This document shows, piece by piece, positions 1 through 7,265 of a stretch of 48,765 nucleotides of DNA. Numbering within the stretch: position 1 is the first letter of the stretch; each line of letters starts with the position of its first letter. The translations under genes were made by a program, and so were the position numbers. Origin of the DNA: an uncultured Collinsella sp. (lineage in GTDB: Bacteria > Actinomycetota > Coriobacteriia > Coriobacteriales > Coriobacteriaceae); assembly GCA_902467875.1 (NCBI GenBank), contig CABQWP010000008.1, forward strand, positions 1 to 48,765. The letters run 5' to 3'. A model generated the notes under the pieces. It was given only the letters and a program-made list of their open reading frames with translations. It was not told the DNA's origin and ran no database searches.

Positions 1-11
1 GCCCTTCTCGA

Positions 12-48
12 CCGCCCCCCCCCAAAGGGGGGCGGCACGCCATCTTTT
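12..48 (+). terminator. Rho-independent terminator-like hairpin
   Basis: A 9-bp GC stem (CCGCCCCCC at 12-20 pairing with GGGGGGCGG at 27-35) is followed shortly by TCTTTTAT. It probably ends a plus-strand transcript that starts before the window; with the usp gene arriving on the minus strand it may separate convergent units. Confidence 0.5.
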
Positions 49-80
49 ATCAGCCAACTCGCTGAAGTACGGTGACGAAG

Positions 81-169
81 GCGCAAGGCCGGGAGGGGTT
101 ATCAAAGCCGACATCCCGCAGCCGCGAAGCGGCGAGGACGTCGGCGTGATAACCCCGCAGGCCTTGCGC
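81..169. repeat. 89-nt composite palindrome (three nested stems)
   Basis: Outer arms 81-104 and 147-169 match except for a small internal mismatch and one length difference. Inside them GCCGAC (107-112) pairs with GTCGGC (140-145), and GCCGC (121-125) pairs with GCGGC (129-133) around GAA. The whole stretch can fold into one long hairpin. It lies 14 nt downstream of the usp stop on the minus strand, so it could act in 3'-end formation or be a REP-like element. No T-run follows in the usp direction. Confidence 0.6.
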
Positions 170-183
170 CGACGGGAAGGAAC

Positions 184-621
184 CTACTTCACGACCAAGA
201 TGTCGCAGTCCGTATTGCGCAGCAGGAACGTCGAAATCGAACCCAGCAGCGCATACTTGATCGAGGACAGGCCGCGTGCGCCGCAGAGCACCAGGTCGGG
301 CTTAACCACGTCGAGCATCTCGTCCTTGAGCGTCTCGCGAATACGGCCAGCACGAATCATGACCTCGACCTCGGGAATGTCAGGATTGGCCTTGGCCTCC
401 TCGAGCTGCTTGGCAATGGAGTTCTTAAATGCCTCCTCTAGGCCGTTGACCAGATCGACCGGATAGGAACCGGCGCTCTCGAGCGCCGTGGAATCGATAA
501 CGTGGCCGATGATTAGCTTGGCGCCGTTGTTCGCGGCGACCTTGATGGCGCGTGCGAGCACAAAATCCTGCTGCTCAGTACCGTCGAGTGAAACAAATAC
601 CTTGGTGTAGCCCTCGTTCAT
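184..621 (-). CDS. Universal stress protein, UspA family (ATP-binding type)
   Basis: A single Usp domain of 145 aa, the usual length for a one-domain protein. The N-terminus (MNEGYTKVFVSLDGTEQQDF) is the first beta strand. The C-terminal part carries the nucleotide motif G-A-R-G, nine residues, then G-S, i.e. the G2xG9xG(S/T) signature of ATP-binding Usp proteins, so this is inferred to be the ATP-binding rather than the UspA-like non-binding subclass. Start: ATG at 621 preceded on the minus strand by AAGGAGG about 6 nt upstream. It is transcribed alone, divergently from uppP across about 250 bp. The family acts in the cytoplasm in stress survival; the exact partner is not predictable. Confidence 0.93.
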   Translation of the reverse strand: MNEGYTKVFVSLDGTEQQDFVLARAIKVAANNGAKLIIGHVIDSTALESAGSYPVDLVNGLEEAFKNSIAKQLEEAKANPDIPEVEVMIRAGRIRETLKDEMLDVVKPDLVLCGARGLSSIKYALLGSISTFLLRNTDCDILVVK

Positions 622-868
622 GGTTTCCTCCTTGGTCTATCGCACGGGCGCGGGGCTCGTGCATCGGGCGGGCGCGGGCGCGTTGGCTGCCGGACACTCT
701 ATCTTGTTGCAGTTATACCCAAGGATTTGGGTTTGACCGCTCGCAATTCTGTGAACGGGCGAGTTTTTTGGTAAGGGTAGGCGTAGACGCGCCCGAACGG
801 TTGATAATGGGACATCGCCCGCACCGTCCGCAGAACAATATCGGCGGGTGTCTAACGAGGGGGTCCCT

Positions 869-1849
869 TTGGATATTATCGAGCTTCTAAAATCTGCCTT
901 CATGGGCCTGGTCGAGGGCATCACCGAATGGCTGCCCGTCTCGTCGACCGGTCACATGATCTTGGTGGACGAGTTCGTCAAGATGAACGTGAGCGAGACG
1001 TTCTGGAATATGTTCCTGGTCGTGATTCAACTTGGCGCCATTTTGGCCGTCTGCGTCCTGTTCTTCCATGAGCTCAATCCGTTCTCGCCCAGCAAGGGCA
1101 AGGAGGGCCGTCGCGACACCTGGGTACTGTGGGGCAAGATTGTGCTCGGCTGCATTCCCGCCGCGGCGATCGGTCTGCCGCTTAACGACTGGATGGAGGA
1201 GCATTTCTACAATGCTCCCGTCGTGGCGCTGGCGCTCATTGTGTACGGCGTGCTGTTTATCGTGATCGAGAACTGGCGCGCGAGCAAGCGCGAGGAAATG
1301 GCCGTTGCCGGTTCGTTTGGTTCGCGTGCTGTGGTGTCGGGCGGACGTCCCGCCGGTGCGCACTTCGCGGCGCCCGCCGCGGCTACCGCTGAGGATGAGG
1401 GCGATGACGAGAATCTGGACTTTGGCTCCATCGCCACGCTCGAGGACCTGAGCTGGAAGACTGCGCTGGGCATCGGCTGCTTCCAGGTGCTTTCGCTGGT
1501 GCCTGGTACGTCTCGCTCCGGTTCTACCATCATCGGCGGTTTGCTTTTGGGCTGTACACGTTCGGTGGCGTCCAAGTTTACGTTTTTCCTGGCCATCCCT
1601 GTCATGTTTGGCGCGAGTGCACTCAAGCTGGTCAAATACTTCATCAAGGGCGGCACGTTCGGCGCCAACGAGGTCGCTATCTTGGGCGTGGGCTGCGTTG
1701 TGGCCTTTGTGGTTTCGCTCATCGCCATCAAGTGGCTCATGGGCTTCGTCCGCCGTCACGACTTCAAGTGCTTCGGTGTTTACCGCATCATCCTGGGCAT
1801 CGTAGTGCTCGCATACTTCTTCGTTCTGGAGCCGATGCTCGGCCTCTAA
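869..1849 (+). CDS. uppP: Undecaprenyl-diphosphatase UppP (BacA family)
   Basis: Integral membrane enzyme that dephosphorylates undecaprenyl diphosphate to recycle the lipid carrier for peptidoglycan; the family is linked to bacitracin resistance. The first catalytic segment (VEGITEWLPVSSTGH, residues 15-29, with E16, E20, H29) and the second (PGTSRSG, P212-G218, with R216) are both present. The chosen start is TTG at 869, giving MDIIELLKSAF as in the family; AACGAGGGGG ends about 6 nt before it. A GTG at 848 would add seven residues but lacks that ribosome site. The product is about 326 aa against roughly 270 in typical members; the excess is a hydrophilic Ala/Glu/Asp-rich loop (around residues 140-195) between the two catalytic halves. 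Confidence 0.95.
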   Translation: MDIIELLKSAFMGLVEGITEWLPVSSTGHMILVDEFVKMNVSETFWNMFLVVIQLGAILAVCVLFFHELNPFSPSKGKEGRRDTWVLWGKIVLGCIPAAAIGLPLNDWMEEHFYNAPVVALALIVYGVLFIVIENWRASKREEMAVAGSFGSRAVVSGGRPAGAHFAAPAAATAEDEGDDENLDFGSIATLEDLSWKTALGIGCFQVLSLVPGTSRSGSTIIGGLLLGCTRSVASKFTFFLAIPVMFGASALKLVKYFIKGGTFGANEVAILGVGCVVAFVVSLIAIKWLMGFVRRHDFKCFGVYRIILGIVVLAYFFVLEPMLGL

Positions 1850-1963
1850 CTTAGTCGACGCTGCGCGGCCGCCGCTCGCTACCGTTGCCATGACATCGGT
1901 GGCTCCATTGCACCAAATCCGCTGGGGCGGGCCTGACGGTGGCGCACGGAGTCGTGGTGTGAT

Positions 1964-1994
1964 TTGCGTCGGTGTCCGCGCGGCTCGGTATACT
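1964..1994 (+). promoter_or_regulatory. Putative promoter of pcrA
   Basis: TATACT at 1989-1994 fits a -10 box; TTGCGT at 1964-1969 is a poor -35 with a 19-nt spacer. It lies about 60 nt before the pcrA start in an otherwise featureless 206-nt gap. The -10 is the convincing part; TATACT also precedes the aminotransferase and tat genes here. Confidence 0.4.
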
Positions 1995-2055
1995 GGTACG
2001 GCTCAAACTATGGCGCTGCCCGCAGGCGCGCCGTCCGTCAGATGAGGAGTCGCCC

Positions 2056-4956
2056 ATGACCCAGCCCTTGCCCTGGGAAAAGAATGTCGCGGTACCTGTG
2101 CCGCCCGCGCCGGAACCCGTGCCGCTCGATGCATACACCGCCCCTGCTGCGCCGGAGCCCGAGCTCGTTCCGCTCGACATCTACGACGCTCCCGCGCCGG
2201 CGCCCAAGCCCGCCAAGCCGCTCGTCGACATCGACAGCCTTAATCCCGCTCAGCGCGAGGCGGTCCTGACCACCGAGGGCCCGCTGCTGGTCCTTGCCGG
2301 CGCCGGCTCGGGCAAGACCCGCGTCTTGACCTTCCGTATCGCACATATGCTCGGCGACCTGGGCGTTAAGCCCTGGCAGATCCTTGCCATCACGTTTACC
2401 AACAAGGCCGCGGCCGAGATGCGTGAGCGTCTGGCGGCACTCATTCCCAGCGGCACCCGTGGCATGTGGGTATGCACCTTCCATGCCATGTGCGTGCGTA
2501 TGCTGCGCGAGGACGCCGACCTGCTGGGATACACCGGTCAGTTCACCATCTACGATGACGATGACTCAAAGCGCATGGTGCGCGACATTATGCAGGCGCT
2601 CGGTATCGAGCAAAAGCAGTTCCCCATCAACATGATCCGCAGCAAGATCAGCTCGGCCAAAAACGCCATGATCGGCCCCGAGGACATGCTCAAATCCGCC
2701 GACAGCCCCAATGACAAAAAGGCCGCGCAGGTCTACCTGGAGCTGGAACGCCGCCTGCGCGCCGCCAACGCGATGGACTTCGACGACCTGCTCGTGCGCA
2801 CGCTCGAGCTGCTGCGCACCCGCCCCGAGGTGCTCGACAAGTACCAGGAGCGCTTCCGCTACATTAGCGTCGACGAGTATCAGGACACCAACCACGTCCA
2901 GTACGAGATCGCCAACCTGCTGGCCGCCAAGTACCAAAACCTCATGGTCGTGGGCGACGACGACCAGTCCATTTATAGCTGGCGTGGCGCCGACATCACC
3001 AATATCCTGGACTTTGAGAAGGACTTTAAAAACTGCAAGACCGTTAAGCTGGAGCAGAACTACCGCTCCACGGGCCATATCCTGAGCGCCGCCAACGCCG
3101 TGGTGCGCCACAACTCGCAGCGCAAGGACAAGCGCCTGTTTACGGCCGAGGGCGATGGCGAGAAGATCCAGGCCTTCCAGGCAAGCGATGAGCGCGACGA
3201 GGGCCGCTGGATTGCCGGCGAGATCGAGAAGCTGCACTCCAAGGGCACGAGTTACGACGACATCGCCGTGTTCTACCGCACCAACGCTCAGTCGCGTATT
3301 CTCGAAGATATGTTCCTGCGCGCAGGCGTGCCCTACAAGATCGTGGGTGGCACGCGATTCTTCGACCGTGCCGAGATCCGCGACGTCATGGCCTATCTTA
3401 AGATGATTGTGAACCCGGCCGACGAGATGAGCGTCAAGCGCGTCATCAACACGCCGCGCCGCGGCATCGGCTCCACCTCGATTCAAAAGATTGAGCAGCT
3501 GGCACGCGACAACCGCTGCTCGTTCTTCCAAGCCTGCGAGATCGCAACAGCCGAGACGGGCATGTTTAGCGCCAAGGTGCGTAACGGCCTGTCGAGCTTT
3601 GTGGCGCTGGTGCGCGAGGGTCGCCGCATGGACGGCGAGCTCAAGGACGTCGTCGAGATGATCGTCGATAAGACGGGCCTGCTGCAGGCTTTCCGCGCCG
3701 AGGGCACCATGGAGTCCGAGAGCCGCGCCGAGAACATCCAGGAATTCCTGGGCGTCGCCGCCGAATTTGAGGAGACGCACGAGGATATCGAAGGTACGCT
3801 CGAGAGCTTGGAAGAGCTGCGCGCTGCCGGTGTTGCCGATGTGCCTGCTAGCGCCGAGCCCGAGCCTGTCGTGGTGAGCGCGCCTGCGCCCGAACCGGGG
3901 CCATCTGCCCCGGTATCCTCGTTTGAGGCGCTCGTTGGCGCGCGTGACGCCGCGGGCTCCAATCCGCTCGATAGCTTGGCCGCTCCGGCGCTGTCTCCGC
4001 AGGATGCCCTGGCCGCCGCCATCGCGGGCAACGCGTATGCCGCGCCGACGGAGATGCCGGCGGGTGCCGTGCATGCCGACGAGATCGAGCGCACCTACGG
4101 TCCGCTCACCTGTAAGGCGCTGCCGGCGCTCATGGAGTGGCTGGCCCTGCGCTCCGACTTGGATTCCCTGGCCGGCGAGACGCATGCCATCACCATGATG
4201 ACCATCCACTCCGCCAAGGGCCTGGAGTTCCCGGCGGTGTTCGTGGCCGGCATGGAGGAGGGCATCTTCCCGCACGTGCACGACTTTGGCGGCAGCGATG
4301 ACCCGGGTAAGCTTGAGGAGGAGCGTCGCCTGGCCTACGTCGCCATCACGCGCGCCCGCAAGCGCCTGTTCCTGACCTATGCGGCCACGCGTCGCACCTA
4401 CGGCTCGACCTCTGCCAACCCGCGCTCGCGCTTCCTCAACGAGATTCCGTTTGAGGATATCGAGTTTAGCGGCATCGGTTCTGCCGGTTTTGAGGGCACG
4501 GGCTGGGAGAAACGCGGCGACCGACACGGCACCTTTGGATCGGGTATGGGCTCGGACATGTATGGCGGCAAGGTGTTTGGTTCGCATACGCGCTCGACCG
4601 GCGGTTCCGGTTCGCGTGGCGGATCGAGCTTTGACGATTTCTTTGGCGGCAGCAGCTACGGGACCGAGCGCCATCGTGGGGTTTCGCCCGATGCCGGCCG
4701 TGTTGCCTCGACCTTTGGTTCGGGTGCGCCGCGAGCCAAAAAGCCGTCGTCCAAGGTGTCCCCGACGGTGGAGCGCAAGGTCGATCGTGCCAGCGCATCG
4801 CAGGACTTTGCCGCGGGCGATACCGTGAGCCACAAGACTTTTGGCACGGGTACCGTGCTCTCGGTCGTCGGAGACATGATCGAGGTCCAATTCGAAAAGA
4901 CCGGCCAGACCAAAAAGCTGATGAAAGGTTTTGCGCCAATCGTCAAGCTGCAGTGA
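2056..4956 (+). CDS. pcrA: ATP-dependent DNA helicase PcrA/UvrD
   Basis: Superfamily 1A 3'-5' helicase for DNA repair and removal of recombinase filaments. Visible motifs: Q motif LNPAQREAV (62-70), Walker A AGAGSGKT (81-88), DEYQDT (about 273), GDDDQSIYSWRGA (about 300-312), TIHSAKGLEF (about 716-725) and VAITRARKRL (about 762-771). The last ~50 residues (FAAGDTVSHKTFGTGTVLSV...) form the PcrA/UvrD C-terminal Tudor-like domain that contacts RNA polymerase. Start chosen at ATG 2056 behind GAGGAG; an in-frame upstream ATG at 1972 lies in the promoter region. At 966 aa it is longer than typical PcrA (about 720-780) because of a Pro-rich N-terminus (about 1-58), an Ala/Pro-rich insertion near 594-673 and a Gly/Ser-rich linker before the Tudor domain. 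Confidence 0.96.
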   Translation: MTQPLPWEKNVAVPVPPAPEPVPLDAYTAPAAPEPELVPLDIYDAPAPAPKPAKPLVDIDSLNPAQREAVLTTEGPLLVLAGAGSGKTRVLTFRIAHMLGDLGVKPWQILAITFTNKAAAEMRERLAALIPSGTRGMWVCTFHAMCVRMLREDADLLGYTGQFTIYDDDDSKRMVRDIMQALGIEQKQFPINMIRSKISSAKNAMIGPEDMLKSADSPNDKKAAQVYLELERRLRAANAMDFDDLLVRTLELLRTRPEVLDKYQERFRYISVDEYQDTNHVQYEIANLLAAKYQNLMVVGDDDQSIYSWRGADITNILDFEKDFKNCKTVKLEQNYRSTGHILSAANAVVRHNSQRKDKRLFTAEGDGEKIQAFQASDERDEGRWIAGEIEKLHSKGTSYDDIAVFYRTNAQSRILEDMFLRAGVPYKIVGGTRFFDRAEIRDVMAYLKMIVNPADEMSVKRVINTPRRGIGSTSIQKIEQLARDNRCSFFQACEIATAETGMFSAKVRNGLSSFVALVREGRRMDGELKDVVEMIVDKTGLLQAFRAEGTMESESRAENIQEFLGVAAEFEETHEDIEGTLESLEELRAAGVADVPASAEPEPVVVSAPAPEPGPSAPVSSFEALVGARDAAGSNPLDSLAAPALSPQDALAAAIAGNAYAAPTEMPAGAVHADEIERTYGPLTCKALPALMEWLALRSDLDSLAGETHAITMMTIHSAKGLEFPAVFVAGMEEGIFPHVHDFGGSDDPGKLEEERRLAYVAITRARKRLFLTYAATRRTYGSTSANPRSRFLNEIPFEDIEFSGIGSAGFEGTGWEKRGDRHGTFGSGMGSDMYGGKVFGSHTRSTGGSGSRGGSSFDDFFGGSSYGTERHRGVSPDAGRVASTFGSGAPRAKKPSSKVSPTVERKVDRASASQDFAAGDTVSHKTFGTGTVLSVVGDMIEVQFEKTGQTKKLMKGFAPIVKLQ

Positions 4957-4963
4957 TCCCGGC

Positions 4964-5093
4964 GGACCTGGGCGGGCGTATAGGGCAACATCGCCTGCTC
5001 GGGCAGTCCTGCGCAAGACGGAGGCCACATTAAGTGGCCTCCTTTGCGTGCGGAACTCGCGATCGATGTTGCCCTATACGCCCGCCCAGGTCC
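4964..5093. repeat. 30-bp perfect inverted repeat enclosing a terminator hairpin
   Basis: Arms 4964-4993 and 5064-5093 are exact reverse complements over 30 bp (each contains GGGCGGGCGTATAGGGC or its complement). The 70-nt interior holds the hairpin at 5020-5042. It sits between convergent pcrA and manA; the first arm begins 8 nt after the pcrA stop. Confidence 0.85.
5020..5046. terminator. Hairpin terminator downstream of pcrA
   Basis: Perfect 9-bp stem GGAGGCCAC / GTGGCCTCC with a 5-nt ATTAA loop, followed by TTTG. The T-run is short, so termination may rely on the enclosing 30-bp inverted repeat. Confidence 0.6.
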
Positions 5094-5172
5094 TTGGGTA
5101 ACGTTGCTAGACGAGCGTTGCTTTGCTCGTTCGCTTTTTGGTCTGGAGAGCCGGGTGGGCTGATATATATGG

Positions 5173-5212
5173 ACAAGGGGCTCCCCCGTTGGTGAACGGG
5201 GGAGCCCCTTGT
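5173..5212. terminator. Strong hairpin between convergent pcrA and manA
   Basis: An 18-bp perfect stem (5173-5190 with 5195-5212) closes a GGTG tetraloop, 23 nt from the manA stop. No long T-run on either side, but a stem this strong placed after a stop codon is most simply a (bidirectional) transcript end. Confidence 0.65.
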
Positions 5213-5235
5213 TGCGTTTGGGTTGTTGGTGCGAA

Positions 5236-6168
5236 CTAGAGGTGGCTGATGATCAGTTCCATCTTGCCTTCGAGGTCGATGGAGCTGACGGTGCTGGGGG
5301 CCAGCAGGTGGCTTCCCTTGCGGACGGGGTCGCCGCAGATGGTGCCTTCGCCGTCGATGACCGACAGACACATGAAGGGCCAGCGCTGCTCCAAGGTCTT
5401 GCTGCCGTCGACGCGCACGCGATCGACGGTGTAGCAGGGGTTGGACTCGAGCTCGGTTACGCCATCGACCTCGGGCGCGGTCACCGTGCCGTCGGTCGGA
5501 GCCTGAGCATCAAAGTCGATGCATTCGAGGCTCTGCTCAATGTGCAGTGGGCGCAGCTTGCCGTCGGTGCCGGGGCGGTCGTAGTCGTACAGGCGATATG
5601 TCACGTCGCTCGACTGCTGCGTCTCCAGAATCAGCGTGCCGGTCTTGATGGCGTGCACGGTACCGGAATCAATCTGGAAAAAGTCGCCCTTGTGGATCGG
5701 CAGTACGTTGAGCATGTCGTCCCAGCGGCCGTCCTCGATCATCTGCGCGGCCTCGGCGCGGTCGTGCGCGCGCTGGCCGACAATGATCGTGGCACCGGGC
5801 TCGCAGTCCAGCACATACCAGCACTCGGTTTTGCCCAGGCTGCCGTTCTCGTGCTTGGCGGCGTACTCGTCGTTGGGATGAATCTGGATCGAAAGGTCGT
5901 CCTTGGCGTCCAGAATCTTAATGAGCAGTGGGAACTCCTTGCCCTCGCAATTGCCAAAGAGCTCGCGGTGCTCGGCCCACAGCCACGACAGCGTGTGGCC
6001 TGCATACGGGCCTTCCGCAATCTGGCAGTCGCCGTTGGGGTGGGCCGAGATGGCCCAGCACTCACCGATGGGTCCATCGGGAATGTCGTAGCCAAATACG
6101 GTTTCGAGCTGGCGACCGCCCCAGATCTTCTCGTGGAAGATCGGCGTCAGCTTAATCAAATCGGACAT
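5236..6168 (-). CDS. manA: Class I mannose-6-phosphate isomerase
   Basis: Zinc enzyme that interconverts mannose-6-P and fructose-6-P, feeding phosphorylated mannose into glycolysis. About 310 aa, the short form common in Gram-positives. Expected zinc-site segments are visible: IQIHPND, GKTECWY and SGTVHAI. ATG at 6168 is preferred because GGGGGT lies about 8 nt upstream; an ATG two codons earlier (6174) sits too close to it. It follows gntR on the same strand with a 74-nt spacer that holds an 8-bp inverted repeat (6192-6199 / 6220-6227), so the two are probably co-transcribed. Its presence beside a PTS suggests the locus also handles a mannose-containing or mannose-like sugar, an inference. 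Confidence 0.93.
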   Translation of the reverse strand: MSDLIKLTPIFHEKIWGGRQLETVFGYDIPDGPIGECWAISAHPNGDCQIAEGPYAGHTLSWLWAEHRELFGNCEGKEFPLLIKILDAKDDLSIQIHPNDEYAAKHENGSLGKTECWYVLDCEPGATIIVGQRAHDRAEAAQMIEDGRWDDMLNVLPIHKGDFFQIDSGTVHAIKTGTLILETQQSSDVTYRLYDYDRPGTDGKLRPLHIEQSLECIDFDAQAPTDGTVTAPEVDGVTELESNPCYTVDRVRVDGSKTLEQRWPFMCLSVIDGEGTICGDPVRKGSHLLAPSTVSSIDLEGKMELIISHL

Positions 6169-6242
6169 GTTCATACCCCCATTGTGTTGCGCGGGCGCTG
6201 CACAAAACAGCTCAAAGCGAGCGCCCGGATGACTACAAAAAC

Positions 6243-6962
6243 CTATGCCAACGTTACGTTGTGCAACTCAAAGCGGTCGCCAACGTTGCGCGAGACCGAA
6301 TACTCAAAGGCGGCGCCGCTGTTCAAAAAGCCAATCTGGGTGATCTCGAGCAGGGGAGAGCCAGGCTTGGTGTCCAAGCGCTCGGCTTCTTCCTCGGTTG
6401 CTGCCACGGCGCGAATGGTACGGTGGAAGCTCGAAATCTTCAGCCCACATTGCTCGCGGATGAAGTGGTAGACCGATCCGTACAGGTCCTTCTTTTTAAG
6501 GCCTGGAATCAGCTCGAGGGGCATGTAGGTGTACTCGATAACGATGGGCTTCTCATCGGCCTGACGCACGCGCACGATGTGATAGGCAAAGTCATCCTCG
6601 GCAATTCCCAGCTGGGCTGCGATGTCCGCTGGTGGATTAACAATCGAGAAATCGTAGACCACCGAGGTCACCTTCTCCCCGCGGTGCTCATACGAAAAGC
6701 CCTGGGCACGGTCGTTTTTGCCCTGGAAAAACGCCTGACCGGGAAGTCCCGCCGTGTCCTTAACGTAGGTACCCGATCCGCGTCGGCTGGTAATAAGACC
6801 TTCCTCGGTGATTTGCTCGATAGCTCGTTTGACGGTGATTTTGGAAACGCTATAGAGCTCGCAGAACTCAACGACGGTGGGAAGCTTGTCGCCCGGTTTA
6901 AGAGTGCCATCCTCGATGCTTCGACGAATATCTGCAGCTATCGCCTCGTATTTGGGAATCAT
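6243..6962 (-). CDS. GntR/HutC-family transcriptional regulator with UTRA domain
   Basis: An N-terminal winged helix (IPKYEAIAADIRRSIEDG, then LPTVVEFCELYSVSKITVKRAIEQ) is followed by a UTRA ligand domain (about residues 80-239). Start ATG 6962 is preceded on the minus strand by AAAGGAGG; an upstream in-frame start at 6995 has no ribosome site. It diverges from the GH1-PTS operon and probably controls it and manA in response to a phosphorylated sugar. Candidate operators in the shared region are CGTATATCAATACG (6979-6992) and CTCTAAGAATTAGAG (7075-7089). Confidence 0.92.
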   Translation of the reverse strand: MIPKYEAIAADIRRSIEDGTLKPGDKLPTVVEFCELYSVSKITVKRAIEQITEEGLITSRRGSGTYVKDTAGLPGQAFFQGKNDRAQGFSYEHRGEKVTSVVYDFSIVNPPADIAAQLGIAEDDFAYHIVRVRQADEKPIVIEYTYMPLELIPGLKKKDLYGSVYHFIREQCGLKISSFHRTIRAVAATEEEAERLDTKPGSPLLEITQIGFLNSGAAFEYSVSRNVGDRFELHNVTLA

Positions 6963-6978
6963 TGAACCTCCTTTCCGA

Positions 6979-6992
6979 CGTATATCAATACG
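6979..6992. promoter_or_regulatory. Candidate GntR operator (gntR leader)
   Basis: The 14-nt palindrome CGTAT-ATCA-ATACG lies 17 nt upstream of the gntR start, a good position for autoregulation. The assignment rests on symmetry and location only. Confidence 0.35.
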
Positions 6993-7070
6993 CAAGTAAG
7001 TATAACCCTTAACAAGGCACCCATATAACCTTTATCTAAGAAGCTCGAGAAAGAAAAAAGAAAAAGACGC

Positions 7071-7098
7071 TTTACTCTAAGAATTAGAGCGCTATAGT
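7071..7098 (+). promoter_or_regulatory. Putative promoter and operator of the GH1-PTS operon
   Basis: TTTACT (7071-7076) and TATAGT (7093-7098) are separated by 16 nt and fit a sigma-70-type promoter. The palindrome CTCTAA-GAA-TTAGAG (7075-7089) fills the spacer, where a bound repressor would block RNA polymerase. This is the best promoter in the 303-nt gntR-GH1 gap; the rest of the gap is an A-rich tract (7045-7070) and the palindromic repeat at 7138-7235. Confidence 0.5.
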
Positions 7099-7137
7099 TT
7101 AAGCAACGAACGGAATCTTTCCGCAGAACAGGATCGA

Positions 7138-7235
7138 CCGTTTGGGGACGGTTTTGTTTTGGCGGGTTGGATATCGGTATGACCGGTGCGCGCCCGCGCC
7201 GGATAACCTGCCAAAGCAAACCCGTCTCCAACCGG
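7138..7235. repeat. Imperfect long palindrome in the GH1 leader (CCTGCCAAA repeat family)
   Basis: The left arm (7138-7177) and right arm (7199-7235) are imperfect reverse complements over roughly 35 bp, with a GC-rich loop. The right arm contains CCTGCCAAAGCAAACC, nearly identical to CCTGCCAAAACAAACC at 11087-11102, so it belongs to an interspersed family. It lies inside the predicted leader of the GH1-PTS mRNA, ending 30 nt before the gene. Confidence 0.6.
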
Positions 7236-7265
7236 AAGCTCTAGAACACGAAAGCGAGGACTTTG

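Noticed and set aside
740..770. Attenuator in the uppP leader (CTCGC...GCGAG then T-run)
   Set aside because: The stem is only 5 bp with a long loop; too weak to call.
2566..5028. An 820-aa open frame antisense to pcrA
   Set aside because: It mirrors the helicase gene; GC-rich coding DNA gives long antisense frames. The translation is low-complexity Arg/Ala/Leu/His/Gly-rich without any recognisable domain.
5209..6471. A 420-aa plus-strand frame across manA and gntR
   Set aside because: It spans two clear minus-strand genes and their spacer and has no domain.
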